Below, in pieces: positions 1-7,463 of a stretch of DNA of 27,576 nt; position 1 is the first letter of the stretch; each line of letters begins with the position of its first letter. The notes under the pieces were generated by a model that was not told the origin of the DNA, ran no database searches, and saw only the letters and a program-made list of their open reading frames with translations. Both the position numbers and the translations under genes were made by a program. Source of the stretch: an uncultured Acetatifactor sp. GTDB lineage: Bacteria; Bacillota; Clostridia; Lachnospirales; Lachnospiraceae. Location of the stretch: contig NZ_CAJUCP010000075.1 in the NCBI RefSeq assembly GCF_910585425.1, positions 1-27,576 on the forward strand, written 5' to 3'.

Positions 1-109
1 ATAAACACTGGGGTTACAGCGATTCATTGTCTACGCAACTGTTAAAGACAGGATTTTACCCTTTTTGGGGACATTTTGCAACCTTTCTGTAAAAAAACTG
101 TTTTCGGGC

Positions 110-138
110 TTGCAAAAATCGTGGGGATACTATAGAAT
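110..138 (+). promoter_or_regulatory. Candidate sigma-A promoter upstream of tRNA-Ser region
   Basis: A TTGCAA hexamer (110-115) is separated by 17 bp from TAGAAT (133-138). It points toward the partial tRNA copy and the intact tRNA-Ser gene and is the best promoter-like pair before them. The assignment is by motif only. Confidence 0.45.
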
Positions 139-198
139 AGGGGAGGTGGATGGAAATCCATCGGGAGCTGAAGCCTTTTCCGGAGTTGTTTGGGGGCC

Positions 199-257
199 GA
201 TGCTGCAGATATGACAGGGAGAGTTATCGAAGCGGTCATAACGAGCTGCACTCGAAA
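199..257 (+). repeat. Partial tRNA-Ser duplicate, 5' half plus upstream flank
   Basis: This 59-bp segment matches 391-449 with only two mismatches. It includes 11 bp upstream of the tRNA and the tRNA 5' half through the anticodon loop (CTCGAAA). After the anticodon it diverges: CACTCG-AAAA-CGAGTG forms a hairpin, and TGACCGCT (263-270) is complementary to the D-arm AGCGGTCA (231-238), so no functional tRNA can form. It looks like a recombination by-product of the tRNA locus. Integration normally duplicates the 3' end of a tRNA, so the origin of a 5' duplication is unclear. Confidence 0.8.
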
Positions 258-409
258 ACGAGTGACCGCTTTGGAACCACTTCTCCAGAAACCCTTGATT
301 TTTCGGGGCTTTTGCGGTATTATTTACAACTGAATTTACTTTAGTTCTCTCCATCAGCTCTCTCCTTTTTCCAGAGGTCTTTTTGAGGCTGATGTTGCAG
401 ATATGACAC

Positions 410-500
410 GGAGAGTTATCGAAGCGGTCATAACGAGCTGCACTCGAAATGCAGTTGTCCTTTACTGGGCACGTGGGTTCGAATCCCACACTCTCCGCCA
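410..500 (+). tRNA. tRNA-Ser (CGA anticodon)
   Basis: A 91-nt cloverleaf with an encoded CCA end. The acceptor GGAGAGT (410-416) pairs with ACTCTCC before GCCA. The anticodon stem CTGCA/TGCAG encloses the loop CTCGAAA, giving anticodon CGA, which reads UCG serine codons. A long variable arm, characteristic of tRNA-Ser, precedes the T arm GTGGG-TTCGAAT-CCCAC. An integrase stub and paired repeats lie just downstream, so this gene probably serves as an integration site. Confidence 0.95.
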
Positions 501-511
501 GACGCTTACGT

Positions 512-545
512 CCACAAGCGGGTTTGCCGCTTGTGGGCTTTTTTC
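512..545 (+). terminator. Rho-independent terminator after tRNA-Ser
   Basis: CCACAAGCGG (512-521) and CCGCTTGTGG (527-536) form a perfect 10-bp stem with a 5-nt loop, followed by GC and a run of T. It lies 11 nt after the tRNA CCA end. Confidence 0.9.
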
Positions 546-575
546 ATTCCGCCGCTTTTTCGGGGAGTAAATCCT

Positions 576-611
576 CAGTTCTCTCCTAAAATGGGCGAGT
601 TCTCTCCTAAA
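576..611. repeat. Paired 15-bp direct repeats next to integrase stub
   Basis: AGTTCTCTCCTAAAA occurs at 576-590 and 597-611, exactly 21 bp (two helical turns) apart. A shorter match, AGTTCTCTCC, lies at 343-352 on the other side of the tRNA. Repeats spaced by helical turns beside an integrase gene resemble arm-type integrase or excisionase sites. That role is inferred. Confidence 0.5.
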
Positions 612-665
612 AATGTTTCGTTTTCGTGCAAAAAATGCCTTTATTCGAACTCTGCCCTATGTATT

Positions 666-690
666 GGCGTATCTTCTGATATGATACGCC
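666..690. other. Inverted repeat after integrase stub
   Basis: GGCGTATC (666-673) and GATACGCC (683-690) form a perfect 8-bp stem with a 9-nt loop, 7 nt beyond the stop codon of the minus-strand integrase fragment. GTTTTCTT follows on the plus strand. It may be a weak terminator or part of an attachment region. Confidence 0.4.
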
Positions 691-696
691 GTTTTC

Positions 697-890
697 TTAT
701 GAGATTACTCCCAATGCCCCACTTAAGCCTTTTGCCATTGCATCCGCAGAGGACAGCTTGGAATTATAGTCCAGATGGGCATATACATTGGCGGTTGTGG
801 AGAAGTCACTGTGACCGAGCCATTCCTGTATCTGTTTCATCGGTACGCCGTTTGCGAGCAGCAGCGAAGCGCAGCTGTGTCTCAGCAAAT
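697..890 (-). pseudogene. Tyrosine integrase, C-terminal fragment
   Basis: About 64 residues of the C-terminal catalytic end of a phage/ICE-type tyrosine recombinase remain. Visible are the LRHS box (H-x-x-R region), the second conserved histidine in EWLGHSDFSTT, and the nucleophile tyrosine in ANVYAHL. The N-terminal DNA-binding domains and the first catalytic arginine are missing. The reading frame breaks at the palindrome 887-906, where the recombinase remnant begins. The C-terminus faces the tRNA-Ser gene, as in elements integrated at a tRNA. It is inactive as it stands. Confidence 0.85.
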
Positions 891-906
891 CCAAACGTTT
901 GGATTT
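887..906. repeat. Perfect 20-bp palindrome at remnant boundary
   Basis: AAATCCAAACGTTTGGATTT is a perfect palindrome. Its arm AAATCCAAAC is also the core of the inverted repeat at the other end of the recombinase block (2166-2240). It marks the left junction of the remnant with the integrase stub. Confidence 0.75.
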
Positions 907-1135
907 TTCCGGGCACCATTATGCCGTGGCGAACATCAACCGGTGGGTGGGACAGGGCTTCGGCTTCCATGACAGGCTGGTATTCCTCAGCAAGAGCATG
1001 GGGCATACCACAGTGGAGAGCACGAAATACTACTATTCGATCGTTCCCGGGCTCTCGGAGGTCATTAGAGAACAGACGGAAGCCAGCTCGGAATGGATGA
1101 TGCCGGAGGTGCCCACAGATGAAGAAGCCTGGTAA
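899..1135 (+). pseudogene. Tyrosine recombinase, N-terminally truncated
   Basis: About 78 residues corresponding to the C-terminal end of a tyrosine recombinase. SKSMGHTTVESTKYYYS contains the GHTT histidine box and the tyrosine nucleophile region. Its upstream part is missing because the frame starts inside the boundary palindrome. The stop codon overlaps the start of the next recombinase by 17 bp, so the two were translated as a coupled pair. This overlap is typical of multi-recombinase elements. Confidence 0.7.
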
Positions 1136-2165
1136 GGAAAGCATCCTGATAGCAGGATACATTTCAGAGTTCCTGGACAGTTATGTGCTATCACAGAAAA
1201 CAGACAGCATGAACACCCTGAAATCCTACCAGGACGCTATCGTGCTGTACCTGTCCTTTCTGGAGGACGAGAAAAAAGTATGCTGTGACAGCCTGGACGC
1301 AGACTGCTTCCGGCATGCAGCCATAGAGGAGTGGCTTGCCTGGCTGCGGGAATCCAGGGGATGCAGCCCGGAGAGCTGCAATAACAGGCTGGCATCCCTG
1401 AGGACATTTTTGAAATATCTGGGCAGCCGGGATGTGGCTTACCTGCATCTTTACCTGGAGGCGGCCCAGATCCCGCGCAGGAAATGCCAGAAAAAGAAAG
1501 TGGAAGGCCTGACACGGGAGGCGGTGAAGGCACTGCTGGATGCCCCTGACCCTTCAAGCAGGACCGGGCGCCGGGATATGGCATTCATGGTCCTGCTTTA
1601 CAGCACCGCCGCCCGGCTCGATGAGATCCTGTCGATGGAGAACAGCCAGCTCCATCTGTCGGGCGAAAAACCATATGCAGTCATCATCGGGAAAGGCAAT
1701 AAGATCCGCACCCTTTATCTGCTGCCCAGGGCTGTCGCCCATTTAAGGCGGTACCTGGCAGAATTCCATGGGGAAACGCCGGATCCGGAAGCCTATATTT
1801 TTTATTCCCGCAATACCGGGTGCCATGGAAAACTGACCCAGCCCGCAATCAGCAAGATGCTGAGGAAATATGCAAAGGCAGCGCATGAGGTCTGCAGTGA
1901 CGTGCCACTTGGGCTCCATGCGCACCAGTTCCGCCATGGGAAGGCCTCACACTGGCTGGAGGACGGGATGAACATCGTACAGATTTCATTCCTGCTCGGC
2001 CATGAGCAGCTCCAGACCACGATGGTCTATCTGGACATCACGGCTGAAGAGAAGGCAAAGGCACTTGCCACTCTGGAAGATGAAAATGACAAAAAGGTAC
2101 CTGCAAAATGGAAAAATCCTGATGGCTCCCTTGTAGATTTCTGCGGTATCAGGAGAAAAGGATAA
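1119..2165 (+). CDS. Tyrosine-type site-specific recombinase (integrase)
   Basis: A complete 348-residue tyrosine recombinase. The N-terminal part (about 1-120) looks like a SAM-like, core-binding integrase domain (TLKSYQDAIVLYLSFL, NNRLASLRTFLKYL). The catalytic domain follows: arginine I in STAARLDEILSM, lysine-containing beta hairpin GKGNKIRTLYL, H-x-x-R in HAHQFRHGKASH, histidine in FLLGHEQLQTT, tyrosine in MVYLDIT. All catalytic positions appear present, so it may be active. ATG at 1119 overlaps the preceding recombinase fragment. A hairpin-forming inverted repeat starts directly at its stop codon. It is probably the last recombinase of the set. Confidence 0.9.
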   Translation: MKKPGKESILIAGYISEFLDSYVLSQKTDSMNTLKSYQDAIVLYLSFLEDEKKVCCDSLDADCFRHAAIEEWLAWLRESRGCSPESCNNRLASLRTFLKYLGSRDVAYLHLYLEAAQIPRRKCQKKKVEGLTREAVKALLDAPDPSSRTGRRDMAFMVLLYSTAARLDEILSMENSQLHLSGEKPYAVIIGKGNKIRTLYLLPRAVAHLRRYLAEFHGETPDPEAYIFYSRNTGCHGKLTQPAISKMLRKYAKAAHEVCSDVPLGLHAHQFRHGKASHWLEDGMNIVQISFLLGHEQLQTTMVYLDITAEEKAKALATLEDENDKKVPAKWKNPDGSLVDFCGIRRKG

Positions 2166-2240
2166 AAATAAAATCCAAACCTTTTCAGACGGTATTTGTT
2201 GTGGCTTCTGTATTTTCTCTGAAAGGTTTGGATTTTATTT
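2166..2240. repeat. Terminal inverted repeat at right end of recombinase element
   Basis: AAATAAAATCCAAAC (2166-2180) and GTTTGGATTTTATTT (2226-2240) are perfect 15-bp inverted repeats. They extend inward with one bulge (CTTTTCAG against CTGAAAG). A further TTTGGAT at 2244-2250 lies inside the adjoining phosphoesterase frame. The structure may be both the element end and a terminator for the recombinase genes. Confidence 0.8.
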
Positions 2241-3018
2241 AAGTTTGGATAACGCCTTTCGTGTATAAGCCCGCATCATATTTGGGAAACAAGCCTTGAT
2301 TTGGGGCAATCAGACCGCCAATAAACGGTAAACGAAACTGACCACCATGTGCGTGACCGCTTAAAACTAGATCGATGCCACAATTTACATAGGTTTCAAA
2401 CAATTCTGGACGGTGTGAAAGCAAAATTGTGTAATCGCTTTTATCTCTGATTAGTCCCCGTAATTTCGTATCAACCATAGCAGGAAGTTCTCCAAACATA
2501 TCTCCTTTAATCGTAAAGCTTGGGTCGGAAAGTCCGATAAGCGTGATTACCTCATCTTTATATTCTAACTGTATTGCTGTATCTTCAAGGACAACTACAC
2601 CAATATTTTCAAGTTCTGCCTTAAACTCATCATACTGTGGTAAACCGGCTTCGTGATTGCCTGTTACATAATATGTGCCTGCAATTTGAGCAGCTTCTTT
2701 TGCAAAATCAAGGGCAACATCAATATCCGTGTGTTCAGCATCAACTAAATCACCTGTTATTACTATAATGTTTGGCTCACATTCTAATAGTATTTGTAAC
2801 AGCTCTGCATTGTCTTCTCCAAACACTGCATTGTGAAGGTCGGATACTTGAGCTATCCGAAAATCGTTAAATGCAGTGGGGATGCGCTTGCTTGAAACAG
2901 TCACCGTACTTACCATCAAAGCTGTATTGCCCCAGATAGTCCAAACAGTCAAAGCAAGCAAAACAACAATCAGTGTACATACAGAAATCAAAGCTTTTTT
3001 AGATAATCTTTTTTTCAT
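2239..3018 (-). pseudogene. Calcineurin-like metallophosphoesterase (YkuE-like), C-terminus cut off
   Basis: A membrane-anchored metallophosphoesterase. The N-terminal segment (about residues 7-28) is a single transmembrane or signal-anchor helix, then the dinuclear metal motifs follow: D-x-H in QVSDLHNAVFG, GDLVD, GNHE, SHRP and GHAHGGQ. YkuE-type relatives continue past the GLYTKG region with a VSRGLGNS-like strand and about 25 more residues. Here the frame stops after GVIQT exactly where the recombinase inverted repeat begins, so the tail is probably replaced. Metal ligands are intact, so residual activity is possible. ATG at 3018 has GGAGG 5 nt upstream; 3030 is an alternative, and any start further upstream would precede the predicted transcription start. 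Confidence 0.85.
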
Positions 3019-3042
3019 GGCATCCTCCATCTTTCCTCTATT

Positions 3043-3096
3043 AGGATATAGAGCCAACCTTACAAACAGATGAATTTCAGCTTACGGTTTCGTAAG
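3043..3096 (-). promoter_or_regulatory. Promoter/operator of phosphoesterase, shared with ABC operon
   Basis: Read on the minus strand: the palindrome CTTACGAAACCGTAAG (3096-3081), a block AAATTCATCTGTTTGTAAG (3077-3059), then the -10 box TATCCT (3048-3043). There is no good -35 hexamer 17 bp upstream, which suggests activator dependence. The same three elements at the same spacing precede the ABC ATPase gene (6198-6251). The response regulator encoded here is the obvious candidate ligand; this is inferred. Confidence 0.7.
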
Positions 3097-3100
3097 GTAG

Positions 3101-3131
3101 CAAAACAGGCGGCTCTTTGAGAAGCCGCCTG
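3101..3131 (-). terminator. Terminator of the ABC transporter operon
   Basis: On the minus strand CAGGCGGCT and AGCCGCCTG form a 9-bp stem (3131-3123 with 3114-3106) followed by TTTT. It lies 13 bp beyond the permease stop codon and separates the permease from the phosphoesterase promoter. Confidence 0.9.
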
Positions 3132-3143
3132 CTAAAATGACTG

Positions 3144-5495
3144 TCATTGTGTATTGATTGTTTCCACAATAGACATATTATGAATTCTTTTTGTTGGTCT
3201 GTATATGGCAAAAGCTACTGAAACTAAAACAAGCATAATAATAATCCCTACTTTTGCCCAAGGTATTGCCCAAGGGTCTCCCCATTGGCGACTTACCAAC
3301 ATAGTAAACAGAAACTTGTTGCAAAGCAAACCTAAACATAAGCCCGCTATACTGCCGATTATGGCGTAGGTAAAGGCTTCTGCCACAATCATTTTTGAAA
3401 GCTGTCTGTTACTTAACCCAATGGCACGAAAAGCTCCATACTGTTTTGTTCGTGCCGCCACGCTCATTGCAATGCTGTTAATAATATTGAATACCGTAAT
3501 CAGCGCGATTAAAACTAAAAAGCCATAAAGGAACAGCCAGACACAGTAATAAACACTCAATGTGCTGCTGTTATCCATCCGTTTATCAATAAATGAATAC
3601 CCTGCGCCATAGGTACGGTATATCTCATCCACATCCGCATCTGTAGCTTGTCTTGTCAACTGCATATCAATAATTGTATAATCCGTCTGCCCTGTTGTTT
3701 GGCGGAAAGTATCTTCAGAGCAGATAACTGTCCCTACATCCGGAGCATTAAAAAATGGGCTGTCGGACAACATACCAACAATTTTTATTTCTTTATACTG
3801 TCCGTCAATGCATAAATTTACTGTATCGCCCACTTGAATCGTATTCTGTGGCTCATATACAACAAGTCCCGTATTCACTTCATTTTGGACGGTATCAAGT
3901 GAGCCTTTCAGTAAATATTTTTTTGCCCATTCAAATTGATACTGCTCATAAGAAATCAAGTCGATTTTTTGCTCTGCATTGTTCGTCACGGCAGGAACAC
4001 TATATAGAAACATCCGTCCATAAACTTTATTTACAACGGGGTTTTCTCTCAATCTATTCACGAAATCACTGTTGACAGAGCAGGTATTCTCTCCGCTTAC
4101 AATAGATATATCCGCCGTCCACGGATGCAACGGTCTTAATGTGTGATTCATAAATTCGATTGTCACTGAAAACGAAAGGAAAAGTATAATGCTAAGGGCA
4201 AATGAGCCTGCCATAAGGATAAAATTTTTACGGCTTGCTTTGGCATGGTGGATTCCAAGTGCGGTATCCACCTGAAACCATTTTGTGCCTGCTGCCTTTC
4301 GGACGGGCTGCATTTCACTTGCGTTTCCAGAGACCGCCGCCAGTGGTGAAACTTTTGCCGCCTTTCTTGCGGGAGAACGAGCCGCCAACAGAACAGTCAG
4401 AAGCCCAACGACTACACCTGCTATAATGCTTGGCAAACTGATACTGAAAGCAGGCATTGCACCAAAATATTCTGGACTTAAGGCACGGAGAATAAAGCAC
4501 AAAATCCATATCAAAACAATTCCTGTAAAAACACCAATCGGAATTGCAAGACGACACCAATTTAATGCCTCCTTGCGGACATACCGCATTACCTGTTTCG
4601 GCGTTGCTCCAATGCAACGCATCAGACCGAAAAATTCTGTCCTCTGCACGACATTACTGTTAAGGCTGCTCGCAATCATCATGATGCCCGCAAATAGGAC
4701 TAACACAAATAAAACTGCGGCAGCAACATAGACCTGCATCATGAAGGAATTGACGCTTTGCCCAAGCAAACCAAGTAGTTTCGTGTTCTCAAAGACCTGT
4801 TCATCCGTTAAGTTGAATGCTGTTTTTAAATCCGAAATTTTATCCCGTACATTTTTTGTGCTTGCAAATTGAACATAAAAAGTGGTGGCATTATTTATTT
4901 GATTTGCATCAGAGCAGATATTGTAAAATGCTTCATCCGTTATAATTATGCCATAAGAACCATTGCTCATCAAACTTGAAGTATTTTCCACAAAACCAGA
5001 TATTTCAAAGGTATACTCTTTTCCATCTGGAGATTTCAAATTTATTTGCTCTCCAATGTTTAATCCCATTATTCCTATTGCATTTTCCGTAACTAATGCT
5101 TCTTTCTCTGTCCGAGGAAATTTCCCATCTGAAAGCATATTGGGAAATATCTTCGTCAAAAATTCTTCATCTGTTCCACAAATGACAGCATTTGTCCCAT
5201 TCAGTGTATATCCCTCTTCACCGTTGTAATTTAGAATTGCGTATGGAGAAAGAGCTTCAATATCTGGGCGGGCTGCTATGATATCTGCTGTCTGGGCATC
5301 TATAGTTTGGATTCCTATATGCCAGTTTCCTGTTTCATCCTGCGTTTTCATAATCTGGCTGCGGACGAACATATCAGCCATTCCGAAAATAGTTGTAACC
5401 AAAAGTACCGCTAAGACAATGCAAAAAACAGACATTCTATTCTGCTTTTTATGGACTTTTGCAGAAATGGGAACAAGGTCAAGATAATTTCTCAT
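3144..5495 (-). CDS. ABC transporter permease with two FtsX domains
   Basis: A 783-residue membrane protein. TM1 is near residues 20-44, followed by an extracytoplasmic MacB-like domain (about 45-250). A three-helix FtsX domain follows (about 255-385; VLFVLVLFAGIMMIASSL is its first helix). A further helix near 425-445, a second extracytoplasmic domain, and a C-terminal FtsX domain (about 660-775; GFLVLIALITVFNIINSIAMS) complete it. This is the architecture of peptide-antibiotic or lipid-exporting FtsX permeases, longer than BceB. Its start overlaps the ATPase gene by 17 bp, so the two are translationally coupled. Substrate unknown; export of or resistance to an antimicrobial peptide is likely from the two-component context. 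Confidence 0.9.
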   Translation of the reverse strand: MRNYLDLVPISAKVHKKQNRMSVFCIVLAVLLVTTIFGMADMFVRSQIMKTQDETGNWHIGIQTIDAQTADIIAARPDIEALSPYAILNYNGEEGYTLNGTNAVICGTDEEFLTKIFPNMLSDGKFPRTEKEALVTENAIGIMGLNIGEQINLKSPDGKEYTFEISGFVENTSSLMSNGSYGIIITDEAFYNICSDANQINNATTFYVQFASTKNVRDKISDLKTAFNLTDEQVFENTKLLGLLGQSVNSFMMQVYVAAAVLFVLVLFAGIMMIASSLNSNVVQRTEFFGLMRCIGATPKQVMRYVRKEALNWCRLAIPIGVFTGIVLIWILCFILRALSPEYFGAMPAFSISLPSIIAGVVVGLLTVLLAARSPARKAAKVSPLAAVSGNASEMQPVRKAAGTKWFQVDTALGIHHAKASRKNFILMAGSFALSIILFLSFSVTIEFMNHTLRPLHPWTADISIVSGENTCSVNSDFVNRLRENPVVNKVYGRMFLYSVPAVTNNAEQKIDLISYEQYQFEWAKKYLLKGSLDTVQNEVNTGLVVYEPQNTIQVGDTVNLCIDGQYKEIKIVGMLSDSPFFNAPDVGTVICSEDTFRQTTGQTDYTIIDMQLTRQATDADVDEIYRTYGAGYSFIDKRMDNSSTLSVYYCVWLFLYGFLVLIALITVFNIINSIAMSVAARTKQYGAFRAIGLSNRQLSKMIVAEAFTYAIIGSIAGLCLGLLCNKFLFTMLVSRQWGDPWAIPWAKVGIIIMLVLVSVAFAIYRPTKRIHNMSIVETINTQ

Positions 5496-6174
5496 TCGAT
5501 TCCCCCCCTAAATCTGTCAAAACACCATCTGTTACACGAAGCACACGGTCAACCATAGAGGTAAGGTTGTTGTTGTGTGTTATCATAAGAATTGTCTGCT
5601 GATAGTGCCGTGATGCCCTTGTCAGAAGTTCCATCACATCCTGGCTGTTCCTGCTATCAAGATTTCCAGTAGGCTCATCGGCAAGGATTAGCTTCGGTCT
5701 CGTAATCAATGCCCTGCCAATAGCGACACGCTGCTGCTGTCCTCCAGAGAGTTGATTCGGCAAGTGATTTCTTCTTTCTGTTAAACCGAGCATCTCCAAC
5801 ACTTCTTCTACATCGGCTGCTTTAGGTTTGCGATAATCCAACAGAAGCGGAAAGCTTATATTTTGTTCCACCGTCAATTCGGAAACAAGCTGAAAAGACT
5901 GAAAAACAAAGCCTATGTTCCGCCGTCTGAAAATTGTTCTTTCCTCTTCTTTCATGGAAAATAAGTTATTCCCATCCATCGTGACTGTGCCGGAAGTAGG
6001 AACATCCAATGCACCGATACAATTTAGCAGGGTACTCTTTCCAGAGCCAGACTCTCCAACAACAGCAGCGAACTCACCTTTTTCCAGAGAGAACGATACA
6101 TTTTTCAAAGCTTCGACTTTTGCCTCACCAGTTCCGTATGTTTTACACAGATTTTGTACTTTTAAGATTTCCAT
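5479..6174 (-). CDS. ABC transporter ATP-binding protein (MacB/LolD type)
   Basis: A 231-residue ATPase with all hallmarks: Walker A GESGSGKST near residue 40, signature LSGGQQQRVAIGRAL, Walker B LILADEPTGNLD, and a switch histidine in ILMITHNN. It belongs to the LolD/MacB/BceA group that partners FtsX permeases, encoded directly downstream with overlap. AAAGGAGGT precedes the ATG by a few bases. Transcription likely begins at the dedicated promoter in the 63-bp gap after the histidine kinase gene, so the transporter can be induced independently of the regulators. Confidence 0.95.
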   Translation of the reverse strand: MEILKVQNLCKTYGTGEAKVEALKNVSFSLEKGEFAAVVGESGSGKSTLLNCIGALDVPTSGTVTMDGNNLFSMKEEERTIFRRRNIGFVFQSFQLVSELTVEQNISFPLLLDYRKPKAADVEEVLEMLGLTERRNHLPNQLSGGQQQRVAIGRALITRPKLILADEPTGNLDSRNSQDVMELLTRASRHYQQTILMITHNNNLTSMVDRVLRVTDGVLTDLGGESNEKLS

Positions 6175-6197
6175 ATATAAGTACCTCCTTTGTCACA

Positions 6198-6251
6198 AGG
6201 ATAGCAGGAACAGCTTACAATCAGATGAATTTAATCTTACGGTTCCGTAAG
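6198..6251 (-). promoter_or_regulatory. Promoter/operator of ABC operon overlapping kinase stop codon
   Basis: On the minus strand CTTACGGAACCGTAAG (6251-6236), a perfect palindrome with 7-bp arms, overlaps the histidine kinase stop codon. The conserved block AAATTCATCTGATTGTAAG (6232-6214) and the -10 box TATCCT (6203-6198) follow. There are 32 bp between palindrome and -10, identical to the phosphoesterase promoter. It is very likely the regulated promoter of this system. Confidence 0.75.
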
Positions 6252-7463
6252 GAAAGACAATGTAAAGGTTGTCCCTTTCGGGCATTCGCTCTGGACAGAC
6301 AGAAATCCCCCCTGCCCCTCGATAATCGCTTTTGCCAACGGCAGACCAAGCCCAACTCCCGATGTATGACAAGCGTTCCTGCTCCGATAAAATCTTTTGA
6401 AAATATGGTGTATATCCTCTGGAGCAATACCATGTCCGTTATCAGAGATAAGGATTCTGAACATAGCGGGAGTCCGCTCCCATGAAATATGAATTTTCCC
6501 TCCACTGCCCGTATGGTCAAGGGCATTTTTCACAATATTTCCAATCGCTTCACTCGTCCACTCCATATCGCAGAAAAACTTCTGTTCTAAGCCATCTATT
6601 ATAATTTCTTTATTTTCACTTACTGCCCGTGTTGTTAATTCACTTATCGCATTACCGACGACATTTGAAATACTATAATACTCTTTTTCAAAAAGAATGC
6701 TTCCCATATCTAGCCGTGTAATTTTCAGCATTGACTGGATAAGTTGTTCTATCCGCTTTAGTGCGATTCCTATCTTTGGCGAGAATTCCCTTACCGTATC
6801 GGGATTGTCTGGCTCACTTTCTATTATTTCCTGATACATCATAAGTGCAGACAGCGGGGTTTTTAGCTGATGCGATATGTCGGAAATAGTGGTTTTCAGA
6901 AATTCTTTGGTTTTTCGGTCAGTATCATTTTGGGATTGCAGCATAGTAGCAAGCTGTTCAACAGATGACAACATCTGATAAAAAGTTCCATCGTTTGTCT
7001 GCGGCAGATGAACAGCATAGTTCCCATTTATATAACTCCGAATTGTCTTTTCAGATTTCTGGTATAATACTTCTCTGTCCCGCAAAAAAAGCATTGTCCC
7101 GCCAAGCAAAATAATACTTATGAACAGTCCCATTCGCAGTACCGAAGACAACATGGTATCTTTTACAGAGGATATATAAAATAAGCTATTTATATCCATA
7201 CTTTCGGAAAATCCGATTCGACATAATAAATTACTTCCAGATGTACTTTCTTCTTTGCTTGTTAATGCCCTTGCTATGATGTCTTCAGAAACTCCCTGCT
7301 CCAACAAAGATGTCGCAACAGCATTGTCATGTGCAAAAAATTTTTCTCTTGCAGATTTGGTCTGTCTGTCAATTACATCTATCCCTGCCAGAAAAAACAG
7401 CACAAGAAGAACGAAAAGAAAAACACAATACCAACGGGTATGTTTATCATGTAAGAAACTCAT
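6237..7463 (-). CDS. Sensor histidine kinase
   Basis: A 408-residue membrane kinase. TM1 spans about 12-32 and TM2 about 108-127, enclosing a sensor loop of some 75 residues; this is longer than in BceS-type intramembrane sensors. The DHp H box is ISHQLKTPLSAL with phospho-acceptor His198. The catalytic domain has the N box NIVKNALDHTG, G1 box DNGHGIAPED and G2 GVGLGLPLAKAII. Its start overlaps the response regulator stop by 4 bp (ATGA). It presumably senses a cell-envelope or peptide stress and phosphorylates the adjacent regulator. VanS/CprK-type kinases are the nearest in architecture. Confidence 0.93.
   Translation of the reverse strand: MSFLHDKHTRWYCVFLFVLLVLFFLAGIDVIDRQTKSAREKFFAHDNAVATSLLEQGVSEDIIARALTSKEESTSGSNLLCRIGFSESMDINSLFYISSVKDTMLSSVLRMGLFISIILLGGTMLFLRDREVLYQKSEKTIRSYINGNYAVHLPQTNDGTFYQMLSSVEQLATMLQSQNDTDRKTKEFLKTTISDISHQLKTPLSALMMYQEIIESEPDNPDTVREFSPKIGIALKRIEQLIQSMLKITRLDMGSILFEKEYYSISNVVGNAISELTTRAVSENKEIIIDGLEQKFFCDMEWTSEAIGNIVKNALDHTGSGGKIHISWERTPAMFRILISDNGHGIAPEDIHHIFKRFYRSRNACHTSGVGLGLPLAKAIIEGQGGFLSVQSECPKGTTFTLSFLTEP

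Larger units (their letters stand above)
887..2240 (+). mobile_element. Remnant of multi-recombinase (RIT-like) element
   Basis: The block is bounded by AAATCCAAAC-type repeats on both sides and holds two overlapping, co-directional tyrosine recombinase genes, the first lacking its N-terminus. Overlapping adjacent tyrosine recombinase genes between terminal inverted repeats are the hallmark of RIT (recombinase in trio) elements and of Tn554-like sets. If this is an RIT, one whole recombinase and most of a second were lost from the left end. The name is inferred; the repeats and gene overlap are direct observations. Confidence 0.6.

Noticed and set aside
130..489. 119-codon minus-strand frame across the tRNA region
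   Set aside because: It spans the two tRNA-derived copies, and its internal repetition (a repeated RYDRFDNSPCHIC segment) simply reflects the DNA duplication.
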